From Oxytricha trifallax (Eukaryota; Ciliophora; Spirotrichea; Sporadotrichida; Oxytrichidae): a DNA stretch of 64,000 nucleotides. The position numbers and the translations under genes are program-made. The DNA lies in assembly GCA_000711775.1 (NCBI GenBank), contig ARYC01000203.1, forward strand, positions 124,001 to 188,000. The letters are read 5' to 3'. Below the pieces are notes generated by a model, which made no database searches, was not told the DNA's origin, and saw only the letters and a program-made list of their open reading frames with translations. Each line of letters begins with the position of its first letter. The stretch's first letter is position 1. Below, in pieces: positions 11,960-24,821 of this stretch.

Positions 11960-14900
11960 TTAGTTTTATATTTGAGCTAAATCTTTAAAACATTAGTGTT
12001 AAAATTATCAATAATAATAATAAATGCCTTAATATTATTTTAAATTCTTAATTTGAAATAATTGCTTAATTTCGATCTTATTTTTAATTAAAGTTGATAA
12101 AATACATAATTAATCATTTAAAATTAAAAAATAAATTTATTTAACATAAATTTAAATGCTGAAACTCATAATATGATTGTAATTATAATAATCAAATTTA
12201 AATTATAAAGTATTTCTCATTTTCCTAAATTAATTTTTATTTATCTTGTGAGATTAAAATAAATATAACTTTTCTTGGCTTAGATCAAGAGCATGTAAGT
12301 TAAGTTTTTTGCCTAATATAAAAAATTAATAAAATGATAGTTGCATATTTTGAAGATTAATCATATTTTATTAATTGATTATTTCTTTCGTCTTTTAACT
12401 CCTTAAATAAAATTAAGATACAAATAAATTGTTATGATTTGGACAACCTTTATGAATCTTTCAATATAGACCAAACTTTTTTTTTCTTCAAAACTGAGGA
12501 ATAAATGGTAGGAAATATAATTACTATAATGTTAATTTTTTAATATCATATTTCAATATTAATAATTTATCTAAATTTGCAGATTCTTAGGAACTATAAA
12601 TATTAAAAAATCTTTAATTAATAAGACAAATATTTTTATTTATATATAGAAAAAGAAATATTTTATATTATTAAATGAATGAGAAGTGAAAGCTGCAAAT
12701 CTTTTTATTGAGAAACGATTCTTATAAGGCGGAATATGTTACGATTGAATTATTTAAAAAGCATGAAAAAAAATTACTCTAAAGAATGATTTATTCAACA
12801 AATAGTATTAGATTTTTTTAACTTTAAACAATAAATTTAATAAATAAAAATAAATAAATTAACAATAATTGAATGGAGAATATTCATTTAAAATATTATT
12901 ATGAATAAAAAATTTATTAGACTAGTTATGCTAATCCAGAAAATATTTTAATAAATTTCCATATAAAATTAAACTATTATTCAATATAGCCTTTATTTTA
13001 TTTTAGTAATTTTTTTTATATAAAATTAATAAGCACAATTTTATGAACATAATAAAACTAAATTATGAACAATCTATCTATTTTAAAATGTAATTATATT
13101 TATTAAAATTGCCCAAAATTATTTAATATTCTTATTAATTAATAATATAAAATATTTTTTAAATCAAACTAATGGGATATTGAACTGAAGTATCAATTCC
13201 TAGAATTCTTATCATAAAAAATTCTACTTTCTATTAAAAATAATTAAATAAGTTTTATTTAACTTTTAATAAAATTAATTTGAGCAAACTCTATGCAACA
13301 TTATATAAATATAAGTTCAACTATATAATATATTATGTATTATTATATTATTTTTTAAGTTAAATAAAAATTAAATAAGATTGTATTTGAGGTGAAGTCA
13401 AAGGAAAATGTAAGCAATTTAATTATTAGTTATTTTTTAAATAAAAAATAATCTTAATAAATTAATAAAAAACTAAATATATAAATTTTCAATAATGAAA
13501 CATTTTAAACCATTTAGTATTTTTTAGTTATTTTAGCTATTACGGCAACTAAATAACAAATTCAAAATCCATAATCTTTAAAATGGAGTAATCAAAAGTT
13601 ACACAAAGTAACCAATTATAAGAAAGTGGTTTTAGTCCATATTCAAGAGATTTTATTTAATGATTTTGTAACTCAAACTTTAGGTGGCTAACAAAAAAAA
13701 TATTTTAATTATAATATTTTTAATTAATTAAATTTATAGTATCATAATGTCTTTAAATTATAAAAATGTTTGAATTCTTTAATAAAATGTATGCTTTTTA
13801 ATAATAAATTAAAAATAATATAAAAATATTGTTTTAAAAATACTTATTTATTATAATCCAATATTAATAAACAAAGATAAATTATTGAATTAAAAAATTA
13901 CATTTACTTATATTGATTTATAAAAAATGAAGGAGTTCAATTAACTAAAAACCACCGAAACCTAGAAAATAAATATATTAATAAAATATCAATATTTTTA
14001 TTATTTTAAATTTTAAAACAATTAAATTAGATTTTTTTATCAATATTTTAATTTTATTTAATATAAATACGCAAAATATAGTAGTGGATTTTAATAATAT
14101 AATACAATAAATATTAAACTTTATAATTATTTTAATAATGCCATCATAAAAGTTTTATAAGATTAATTTGAAATTCGCAATATTAAGAATGTCTATTTAT
14201 TTCTTATTATATAAATATATAACTTAATATTTAGGTTTATTAATATTAAGTATAGTTGTAAATAAACAATTTAAGTATTATTTATCTACTCTCAACTGAT
14301 TCTATTTTTTCTTATATTTAATCACATGAAATAAATATTAAATTTCTTAACAAATACAAAAATATGATAGCAATTATATTAAATATTCTTTAAAAAAGTG
14401 AATTATTTTAATCTTAAAATATGCATATATTAAGGGACTATTTACTTTCAATATTAAATTTTATGAAATTTTCAATAATTTAAATATAATAAAAAATTAA
14501 TAAATTTACTTTACCGTTTATTATAATTATACTTGATAATTAAAAATCATAGGGAGAGTCCAAGATCTCTAAAAAAATAGAAGAATTAAATAAATTTGAC
14601 TTAATATTACTTCCAATAAAAAAAATTAAATATTCTCAATTATACAAATAATTTATTTAATATAAAAATGTATGTTTTCAATATTAATTTACTTTTTTGG
14701 TTAAATTATGATATAAAGCTATCAAAATTCATTTCTTAATAATATTTATTAAATCGTAGGTAACAAATATAATCAAAATATAAGCAAAACTATATCAAGG
14801 AATAGAAGTATTTTATATAATAGCTTTATTTTTATTCTTAAATATTTAGAGTATGAGTTTATCGGTTTCTAAATGATGAAAATAATTTTATATAATTTTT

Positions 14901-17506
14901 TATACTTGCAATTTAAGTTATATATCAAAATTAAATTTTTTGTTGAATTTTATATATAGAAACCACTAATTACTTTTCATTCAAATATTAAAAATTTATT
15001 CTGTTAAAAATATTACTTTCATTAAAACATAAATTTAGTTTGATTGCTTCCATTTTTATGAAATATTATAGTGTCGACTTTTTATTAAATTCATATAAGT
15101 TGATTATAATTAATCTATACTTATAATCTTAAATAATAGTTGACTTTATATTAAGAATTATTGGAGATTTTTATGGATAAATTTAGTATTTATTAGCAAT
15201 TTTGTTATAAAATATTTAATTAAAATTTAAATTAAACATTATAAATTCAAAATAAAATAGCTTATAGATCATTTATAATTTCGACTCTACCTCTCAAATA
15301 TTATAAAATAATAAATTTAAAATTAACACTAACATTTTAATTAAAATAATAAAAATAAATTAGATCATATAAATGATTATTATAATATTTTCATTATTTT
15401 ATATTGATCTTATTTCTTCAATTTTACATAGACCTCTCTTTTAAAAATTTGTTCTTATTTATTCTTTAATACTCAAGTCTTACCTACCTATCTTTTGTAA
15501 AAATTTTGTGTTACAAATTAAGTTTTGTTTTCATAATTCATTTAAACATTTCACATTTTTTAATAGTTCATATCAAATATTATTTAATTTAACAAATGAC
15601 ATATATAAATCTTGGCTAAAGTTGAGAATAAAAATACTTTTGAATATAATCAAATGAAAAAAAAGTATTCTATAAAAAAAATTTGTAATTAAAAATTACT
15701 TAAAGATAAATAAAATACTGAAAATAATCCCGTTATCTTAAATTAAATATGAAACAAATAATCAAGACCTCACAATAAAGCATAGGATTAAAAAAGATAA
15801 ATATATATATAGGCGAACCATAAATGTTTATCCTCTAAATTAATGATTTTACATTTATAAAAAAGAAATAGATTTTTAAATGAATATTATAAAAATTTAT
15901 TAATAATTAATAGCAATAAAATTTTGACTGAAGTAAGTTTTTAAATTAATTAAATTATATTATTGTTTGAAAATATAAAAAAATTAATGTGTAAGGTATT
16001 GAATTGAAATTCAAAGATGCATTAGAATATGGATAAAATATATTAAAAAATATAATAGTAATTAAATTAATGGCTTTAAATTTAATTTAAACATAGAAAA
16101 AGTGGTACTTGTCTAGGATAATATAATATTTTCTGATCTTTTTTAATGAAAGGTATTATCTTGCCTATTGTAGAAGCGAAATAAAAAGACTAATTTTGGG
16201 TTATTGGTCTAAAAATTAAACTTAATTTATCTTGTGTATAAGATGCAAAAAAAGGACCACCAATATTTAAATCCAGAAATTTTATATTCTCTTTATCTTT
16301 ATTTCCTAGGTTTAAAGAAAGTAATCTCTATTAATTTTTTATTTGAATTTTAAATTCTTTTTGTTTTCTTAAATCAGTGATACTTTGCTATATTATAAAT
16401 TATATGTTGTTTTTTTTTAAATTAAATTGAAAGATAAAGATTTATAAATACATATTTATAATCAAAAATAAGAAAAAAACCATTATATAATCTAAACCTC
16501 TTTATTAAATTCTATTAATTCATTAAGTTCTCAATTAATTTCCTTTTTTTAGCAGTATTTTGGTTTATAAGGTCTTTATTTTTACTAAGTTTGCTTCTTA
16601 AATAAATCCCTTTGTTATTGTGATCTTATTACTTAATCCCAAATTGTTCAAGGATATCTCTTTGCTTTCTTATAGTTAGATTCAGTAGGTATATATATTT
16701 TGTCTAGGAACCTTATAAATTGTAAAAAATTTTGGGTGCCTTATTGGATATAAAATGCATTAGTCGTACTATATTTGTAGCAGAACTCCATTCATAATAT
16801 GTAGTGTTGTTTACCAAAAAGCTAAAAATGTAATTTTAAAATTATATAATCTTTAACCAGATTCAACAATTTGTTTTAATAATTTTGAATATATATATAA
16901 TTAAATATAAATATTTCCTTAATATTTTTATTACAATTATACATTAATAATAATATATCATATTTATTTGTTATTTATTAGTTATTTAATTATAAATTAA
17001 AAATAATATTTCCATTCATGCTTAAGGAAATTTTAATATTATTTATAAATACATTATTTTTAAAATAATTGTATGTACTAAAATAAAATTACAAGATTTA
17101 AAATTTAATAATTGAAATAAATTATAACATATTTAATTTATATTACCAAAAATATATATATAAAACTTTTTATTCAAATCATTGTTATTGCTTTATTGAT
17201 ATTTATTCATCTTTTAAAAACAAATTTCAATGCAATTAAAATTGAAAAACTTAATTTGTAATTTTATATTTTAATAAATAAGGATTTATTTTTATTTTAT
17301 TTTTTTATACATAAATTAAAATATTTAAATAAAAATCTAATATCTCATGGAGACTCCTATTGCTTTTAACTTAAATTTATGATAAATCTTATAAAATTAA
17401 ATAAGTATTTTAATATGATATATTTAAATATGTCTAAAAGACATTTTTACTAAAATATATAACTATTTAACGTTAAATTAAAAATTCATAAACTAATAAT
17501 TATTTT
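11960..17506. other. A+T-rich gene-free DNA
   Basis: About 5.5 kb of highly A+T-rich sequence without recognisable genes. A patch at about 16530-16800 is slightly more complex. On the minus strand it reads plausibly with TAA/TAG as Gln (QRDILEQFGIKQQDHNNKG), but no family is recognised. Confidence 0.6.
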
Positions 17507-17514
17507 ATTAGTTT
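17507..17514 (+). repeat. Target-site duplication (left), ATTAGTTT
   Basis: The same 8 bp, ATTAGTTT, recurs at 19189-19196, immediately outside the other end of the transposon. Confidence 0.85.
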
Positions 17515-17867
17515 GGGTGTTGTAGTCAATTGCGAACTGTGGTAACAATTGCGAACTATAATAATAAATTTTAATTTTATATGCTAGAGCTGCCAAAATA
17601 AATAAAAAAGCAGGGTCTTAGGGGTGCAGCCCCTTTTTATCGCTATGCGATAAAAAGTAATTGCAGGGGTCTAGGGGGGCGGCAACCCCCAGTGGGAGGG
17701 GGTTTTGAGGAGGGCAAAGCCCTCCCCCGAAAAACCCATTTGACCTCTTTTGTTAGTAAATTGATGTAATTAGTTTAAAATTTAATCGTTAAATATTCAT
17801 ATATTATTAATATTAAATGTCTGTTAGATATAATATTAACGGTCTTATGATTTTTAAAATTATGCTA

Positions 17868-18660
17868 AGTTTCTTCTCCATAGAGCTTCAAATAAATATG
17901 GTTCTATTTATTCTGGGTTTCCTGGTAATGTATTATATACATGTTTAATATGATATCTGAGGACTGCCCATAATCCTTCAATTAAATTGCTATGTTCCAT
18001 TGTTCTTTATTTTCAATTTTGTGATTAATGAATATGTCTTTCATGTCTCATTTCAAGTTCTTCCCAATTTATTGCAATATAGCTTGCCCAAAAGTCTGGA
18101 TTGAAAAATTTTGTCTCTTTCTACATTTTCTCAAATTAATTCTTCTAATGTTTATGTTGTCCTATTCAAGACACTAAATATTTTACATCTTTAGCTTCCT
18201 TCTTCTATTAAACCAACTATCCATTTTTATCTGTCATATATTGTATCTTCTGGATGACTATAATTTAAGGACCTATGTGTCCATAGCGACTCGTCCATTA
18301 GACACTATCTTCTAATTAAATGTTTTGTTGTTCTATTAACATTTTATTTTTGATAATATTCCTCAAATTTTGATAAATTTAGCTAATAGACTATCTTGTA
18401 GTTCTCAACTGTCAGTGATCAGAAAGGTGTTTTACTGCTTCAGATAAAATGATTCCAGAAGGAAATAAATTGAAAATAACTTCGTCAAGAATTTCTAATG
18501 TAATGTTTGAAGGACAGTATAAATTAAGTCCTTATCTTATAGACTTTCTTGATCTGCATTTATAGATATCATATTCATATATAACACTTTCTAAACTATA
18601 AGTTATGTTATAAAGTTTGATAGACATCTATAATTAGCAGCGCATACATTAAAGTTTTTT
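17868..18660 (-). pseudogene. IS1595/ISXO2-like DDE transposase, degenerate
   Basis: On the minus strand, with TAA/TAG as Gln, successive frames give the landmarks of this transposase family. There is a remnant of the zinc-ribbon (YKCRSRKS near 18570), then DESLWTHR (first catalytic Asp), KWIVGLIEEGSQRCKIF and NRTTQTLEELIQENV (the WVFGGIER..., VPNR...TL...I..NV blocks). The C-terminal box near 17870-17990 is HSNLIEGLWAVLRYHIKH...LPG and LFEALWRRN. The box matches the TN.IEG.W...K...K and F.WR.R pattern that holds the last catalytic residue. Multiple frameshifts show that the gene is inactive. It sits between the long inverted arms of its own transposon. Confidence 0.82.
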
Positions 18661-19029
18661 TTTCTCAATATACCTAAGTCTGAAAATCATTTTAGTATTT
18701 ATTAAGTAACTGAGTCTTATTATGTTTATTTGACTTATGAAAAAAATGATTCAATTTTAATTATTATAAATTAACGATTAAATTTTAAACTAATTACATC
18801 AATTTACTAACAAAAGAGGTCAAATGGGTTTTTCGGGGGAGGGCTTTGCCCTCTCGAAACCCCCTCCCACTGGGGGCTGCCGCCCCCTATACCCCTGCAA
18901 TTACTTTTTATCGCATTGCGATAAAAAGGGTCTCTGCCCCTTGTGACCCCGTTAGGGGCTGCACCCCTAAGACCCTGCTTTTTTATTTGTTTTGGCAGCT
19001 CTCGCATATAAAATTAAAATTTATTATTA

Positions 19030-19180
19030 TAGTTCGCAATTGTTACCACAGTTCGCAATTGACACTGGAGTTCGCAATTGACACAGGAGTTCGCAATTGA
19101 CACTGAAGTTCGCAATTGACACTGGAGTTCGCAATTGACACTCACAGTTCGCAATTGTTTACCCAGTTCGCAATTGACTA
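19030..19180 (+). repeat. Subterminal array of AGTTCGCAATTG units
   Basis: Eight copies of the 12-mer AGTTCGCAATTG, mostly followed by ACACTGG-like spacers, period about 19-20 bp, in the right arm of the Merlin-type element. The left arm has two copies (17527-17560, opposite orientation). Subterminal arrays of this kind are typical transposase-binding sites. Confidence 0.85.
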
Positions 19181-19196
19181 CAACACGCATTAGTTT

Positions 19197-20230
19197 CATA
19201 GGTAGATAAGTCTAGATGCTCTAATCTATAAATATAATTGGATTTTAAATAAAAAAACTATTATTTAGAGGCCTAAGTATTCATTTACCAATTTAAATCC
19301 TATAATTTTATAATAAGTTATGAGCCTAGTTATTGTTTTATCAAAGGTTTATAAGCATCTCAATATGAAATTTATCCAATATAATTAAAAATATTTCATG
19401 ATAATAATAGATTTAGGGATATATTAATTAATTCATAAATAAGGGAGAAATTAACAATCATACTTTTTAATCATTTAGATTTATATTTTCAAATAAAACT
19501 TCATAAATTTTGAATTAGTAAAAATTGCTCATAAAAATAAGTTTAAAAAAAATCGATAAAGATTATATATCCTTCTTAAAAAATGTAATTAGCTGTAATT
19601 CAAACAACAATTACATGAATCATTTTGATATTAGATTTCAATTTAAAACGTAAAAACTTATACTCATCAAAAGCTTATTGTAAAAATTACTGTAAAAATT
19701 TTACTTTTTTATAGTAAATATGAATATAATGATGCCTCTCATTAATTATTAAAAATCAAAGAAAAGCACATTATATGCTAGCTATTCTAATCAAATTATA
19801 GAAAGCATAACTAGCATAAAATTTTTCTTGCAATCTTATTATGACGAAAAAAAAACATGTTTTTTAATGACTTATTGCAGAATATATTCAAGTTAGTAGT
19901 AGAAGAAGCAACCAATTTAAGTTTTACAAAATAAAAGTATTATAAAATTTGGAAAAGTTAAACAATTGACGGGATTACAAGCGAACAGATTTATTTGGCC
20001 TAACTAACTATTATATTATAATTATTCATTATAATATATTTAATTATTTCTCTATTTTTGTATTTAAAATGAATATTATTATTGGAAAGTCAATTTTAAT
20101 TATAATATTTTTATTTACAAAATTAATCAATATATAAATAAAATAAAAAAAATAGCATATTATATATTTAAAAAATTAATGAGAGAGAAGAGGAAAGAAT
20201 TCGTAATAAAATTCCAATATAATATTTTAA
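19197..20230. other. A+T-rich spacer
   Basis: No gene or clear repeat. Confidence 0.6.
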
Positions 20231-20237
20231 ACAATTC

Positions 20238-20876
20238 TTTTTGGGAATGGCAACACCTGAACCAGCAATTTATTTTCATATTTTTCCATCCCTTCTATCT
20301 CTGTAAATGCTCGTCTAAGGTCAATTAAGGGTAAAAAAAAGATGAATAAAGCACTAAAAATAAGTATAGACGACTCCATGAAGTTCAAATGATCAAGTTT
20401 TTACATGAAATAATCATTAAAAAATGCACTTATTTTACTAATCTTAAAAAAAAAATATAATTTTTTATTGTAAATTTAATTAAATTTTGATATAACTAAG
20501 TGATATACAAGATAAATTACAAAGTGTCACCCATGGTAATACAGGTAGTATAGTGTAGCAGATTTATTTATGTTTACATGGGTGACACTTTGTAATTTAT
20601 CTTGTATATCACTTAGTTATATCAAAATTTAATTAAATTTACAATAAAAAATTATATTTTTTTTTTAAGATTAGTAAAATAAGTGCATTTTTTAATGATT
20701 ATTTCATGTAAAAACTTGATCATTTGAACTTCATGGAGTCGTCTATACTTATTTTTAGTGCTTTATTCATCTTTTTTTTACCCTTAATTGACCTTAGACG
20801 AGTATTTACAGAGATAGAAGGGATGGAAAAATATGAAAATAAATTGCTGGTTCAGGTGTTGCCATCCCCTTTTTTT
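20238..20876. mobile_element. Foldback element family 2, copy 1
   Basis: Near-perfect palindrome of about 640 bp. The left arm GGCAACACCTGAACCAGCAA mirrors TTGCTGGTTCAGGTGTTGCC on the right. The centre (20520-20600) has the inverted pair ACAAAGTGTCACCCATG / CATGGGTGACACTTTGT around a short loop. It shares its terminal GGCAACAC.TGAACCAG and the ACTAAGTGATATACAAG block with the copy at 53414-54029. An open frame at 20724-20963 is a by-product of one arm. Confidence 0.88.
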
Positions 20877-20879
20877 TTA

Positions 20880-23540
20880 ACTTTACTTTTCAAAGACCAT
20901 GCAAATAACGACAAAAATGATACTTATATCTTATTAATTATTTTTATTTTAATTTTGTATTGATAATTTTCATTTATAAGTTTCTTAATTATTACTTTAT
21001 TTTTCGAGATTTAAATAATGAGAACTGTATTTTAAACCTATTAATTTACTTTTGTATAATTTGCTTTTTATTGAGGAAAATTACTAAAACTATCAATCTA
21101 ATGTTAATAGAAACAAAATAATTTCTATCAATCTTATATTATTTATATAATTTTTCAACAATATTTAAACCAATTTCATTATGTTTACTTACTTATTTGA
21201 ATAGAACACTTTAAAACTTATTGATAAAGCCAATATCTAATAGACAAAATTTCTAGTAATATTTACTTTTTTTTCCAACAATAATTTAATTAAAATGAGA
21301 ACCTTACTATATAATTTTCTAATGATTTTATATTAATTTATATTGAGTATTTAGAAAATTTTATTCTAGGTAGACTTTACAATAATTATTAGTTAAATAT
21401 TTGAGTCCTTTCTGAAGATACACTTTTACATTTCTTTTCTTTACAAATACTAATTCGAAGGGAAATTCTTATCTTCACTGTTTTTAATGAAACTATCAAT
21501 TAGTATCGAAAAAGAAATCAATACAATATCAATCGTACTTCATAAAACTTTTTATATTATTATGATATTTTCATTTCAACTCACAATTTTCTAATTGACA
21601 TCTTTCATGATGTGGTCTATATAATTGCCTATTATATTTAAATTATATAATAATTTTATGTTGACAAAGTCATCTCATTATTTTTTAAGTTATGATAAAT
21701 AAATCATAAAGATAAATAAATTGAAAATCTAAGAAATATTTATATTTAATAAATTAATTCTTTTATGAGAGCTATATCTTATTTGTAAACTATTTACTAA
21801 ATCTAGTCGTATTTTTTCTCTAAGCACTTTTAAAATATTATAAATATATAACATAAACAATAATTTTTAAATTAATAAAATTATTAAATAGCCACACGTA
21901 TATTAGTAATTTAAAATTAGATTTTATTGTATTTTCAATTTAAATATTATTTGTATTTAAAAAATAATTAAATTATTTTAAATATACTAAATTATTAAAT
22001 TATTATTAAAAAAATTGCTATATATTAGATATTATTTTTATCTTATGCTTTTTTAAGTTCTTTGTATTTTTACCGTGCCTCTAACAATGTCTCATGCCTA
22101 ATAAATTAAAAATGTTTTTATAACTCTTATTGGATTATTATCAATACTTCTTATGATGAGATTTTAAAAAACTTAATCCATAAAATAAATTGAAAAAAAT
22201 GAAGTATTAATTATTCATAATATAAAAAAAGAACTTTTTTTCTAAATTACTGATTTTTAAAATCGTCATTTCATTTATATAATAACTGGGATTTGTTTTA
22301 AAGATATTATTGGTTTAAGAACTTAGAGTAAGTTGCAAATTTAGTTAATTTACAATTGACTAAAGATAAATATTTTATTTATCTTTTATTTTAAAATATT
22401 ATACAACAAAAGAAATTTTTTTAAGTATTATTAAAGCGCCTAATTAAAGAATAAAAAATAATTTTAAATATTTTATTGCAAATTATATTTGTGGAGTTTC
22501 AATTCCTATCAATTTTAATTTAGTTTAAATTTAAATCTTTATCGCTTCAATAATATTTACAGTTATTATTGATAAATAAAAAAGATTTTGAAATTAAATT
22601 GTTTAAAAAATACAAAAATTGTTAATATTTTAATACATCTAAATTAAATTACATTTAGCAATGAAGAATATTTGTAAATAGGGAATAAATATATCATTAT
22701 TACATTTATATTTTAAATGCTTAAGTCAATTATTATGTTTTTATATATAGTTTTTTCCTCATTTTTAAATTAATTCTCATTCAGCGAAGTCAAAACTTGC
22801 AGCTATAAATGAGAACTTTGTTGTGCAATATATATTTTTGTTTAATTTTAAGTAAATACTCTTATATCATTGCTTCTGCAAGTTAAAAATCCTATTTCGG
22901 TAAAATACAAGTCCATCTATGATTTTAATCATTTATTATATCATAATTTTGCAGTCAAAGTATTTCAAAGCGAAAATAATATAAAAATTTAGAAGCTTAG
23001 AAATTATATAAATGAGGAAATATCTTTACCAAGTTTGCAAGTTTAGAGTGAATTTACATTTGTTAACCTATTAATCTGTGAAAATTATATTTTTTCTGTT
23101 TATTCATCAATCTAAATAATTTTCTTGTTTTAAAAGATTTACGATCGATAATAAATTCATAAATGTTATAAACTAAAAAATGACTTTTACTTAAAATTTG
23201 CCGACCTAATTTTGTAGAAAATTTTTACTTTGAATAATTATACTAAGAAACTAGAAGCAATTGTTGCGAAGCTATTGTCATATTTAATTACTTTTAGATA
23301 TATAAAATTTATTGAGAAAAAAAAAATAAGAATTTACAGAATTTTCAAAATAAATAATAATTTTTCAGTATTAATTTTTGCAAGTGAATATTAATTCGAT
23401 GATAATATTACGAAACTTTCCAAGAAAAATATGTTAGATTAATATTATTGCTCTTTAAAGAAATTTACATTAAGAAAATTTTTAATTGTCATGTATAATA
23501 ATATAATAGAATGCTAAAGTCTATGAAATAAAATAAATAA
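20880..23540. other. A+T-rich gene-free DNA
   Basis: About 2.7 kb, nothing recognisable. Confidence 0.6.
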
Positions 23541-23542
23541 TA

Positions 23543-23932
23543 TTGTATGAACACATTTGAATTGAGAAATTATTTTAAATTAAATAAAATTAATTTAATT
23601 ATTGGCGATTGAAGTTCGCTAATTTAAGTGATCTAGATTTCATTCAATAGAAAATTCAAAATTAACTTGATTTACTATTGGAGGTACTTTTTATCGGATC
23701 GAGGGAACGAGATAACTTGACTTGATTGAATATTCTTAATTCAATTAATTATACCCCCACACTAATGTCGAGTTATCTCGTTCCCTCGATCCGATAAAAA
23801 GTATCGACAATAGTAAAGGCATGTTAATTTTGAATTTTCTATTGAATGAAATCTAGATCATTTAAATTGGCCAACTTCAATCGATAATAATTTAATTTAG
23901 AATAATCTTTCAATTCAAATGTGTCCCTACAA
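23543..23932. mobile_element. Foldback element family 1, copy 2
   Basis: Inverted repeat with term T-T-G-T-A and an ACATTTGAATTGAGAAATTAT-like left end mirrored on the right (ATTCAAATGTGT..CTACAA), flanked by TA on both sides. The central inverted pair is ATCGGATCGAGGGAACGAGA / TCTCGTTCCCTCGATCCGAT. Non-coding. Confidence 0.87.
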
Positions 23933-23934
23933 TA

Positions 23935-24813
23935 TTTATATTACAATAGAATTATTGAAAAATTTAAGTTCTACTTATTTTTGAATAAATTCTATTATTA
24001 TTTAAAATAAAACAATTGACATTAAAATAAGATAAATTGTGAATGAAAAGTAAAATATATAAAAAAAAAACCATTGCTAGCTTTAGATATTTAATTTTTA
24101 TTTATTTAATTTTTAATTTACCATTTTAGAGTGATACTTAAATTTGAGCTTGATTTACTTAATTTAACTTGAATATAGTTATAAATTTAAATAATTCTTT
24201 TTTCTTTTTTTGTTTTTTTAGTTATAATATTTTATTAATAAAGTTATTGTTATATTTTACAAAATAAAATTAAAAATTTTTAAACAATATAAATAAGTAA
24301 ATAAATAAAAATATTTTACAATAACCTTTGAAAATTTAATAACTAATTAATCTAAAATATAAAATATACGAAATCAATTAATTGATAATATATGATATCA
24401 GTATAATTTATCTTTTAATAAAAAGATGTTTAAAAATAATTTGAAACAATTCTTATAGAGTTGCTGAAAACAACAAAATTATATGAAATAATTAATGAAA
24501 TAATCAAATAAATTTATATTAATTGCTAATGATTACCAACTATATTAAGCTAATTTGTACATACTCATAAATAAAATTAAAATTAATTATATTTATCCTT
24601 AACAGTTTCAAAATATCAAAAACTTATGGATTAAATATAATTTAATTATTATTTATTTAAAATATTTAACATAAGTTATTATTTTATATTTTATAGTTTT
24701 TAATTTAAATTTAAACTTTGACTACATGGATGAATGTATCAAAATATAAATATTATATAAAAAAATATATACATTAAATGTTAATATGCTAGAAAATCTT
24801 GGAAGTATTTTCA
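23935..24813. other. A+T-rich spacer
   Basis: Nothing recognisable. Confidence 0.6.
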
Positions 24814-24821
24814 AAATCATT

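Larger units (their letters stand above)
17515..19188. mobile_element. Merlin/IS1595-type DNA transposon
   Basis: 1,674 bp, bounded by terminal inverted repeats beginning GGGTGTTGTAGTCAATTGCG and ending with the mirror sequence. Long inverted arms extend some 275 bp inward and include G+C-rich, self-complementary segments (GGGGTGCAGCCCC, TATCGC..GCGATA, GGGAGGG). An 8-bp duplication (ATTAGTTT) flanks the whole, the size known for the Merlin/IS1016 superfamily. The interior encodes a decayed IS1595/ISXO2-like transposase on the minus strand. The right arm carries eight tandem AGTTCGCAATTG units against two in the left arm. Confidence 0.88.

Noticed and set aside
19030..19180. CRISPR-like array
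   Set aside because: Units are 12 bp with 7-8 bp spacers that are nearly identical, in the inverted arm of a transposon in a eukaryote.
20724..20963. 79-codon ORF
   Set aside because: Lies in the right arm of foldback family 2; the open frame is a by-product of the palindrome.
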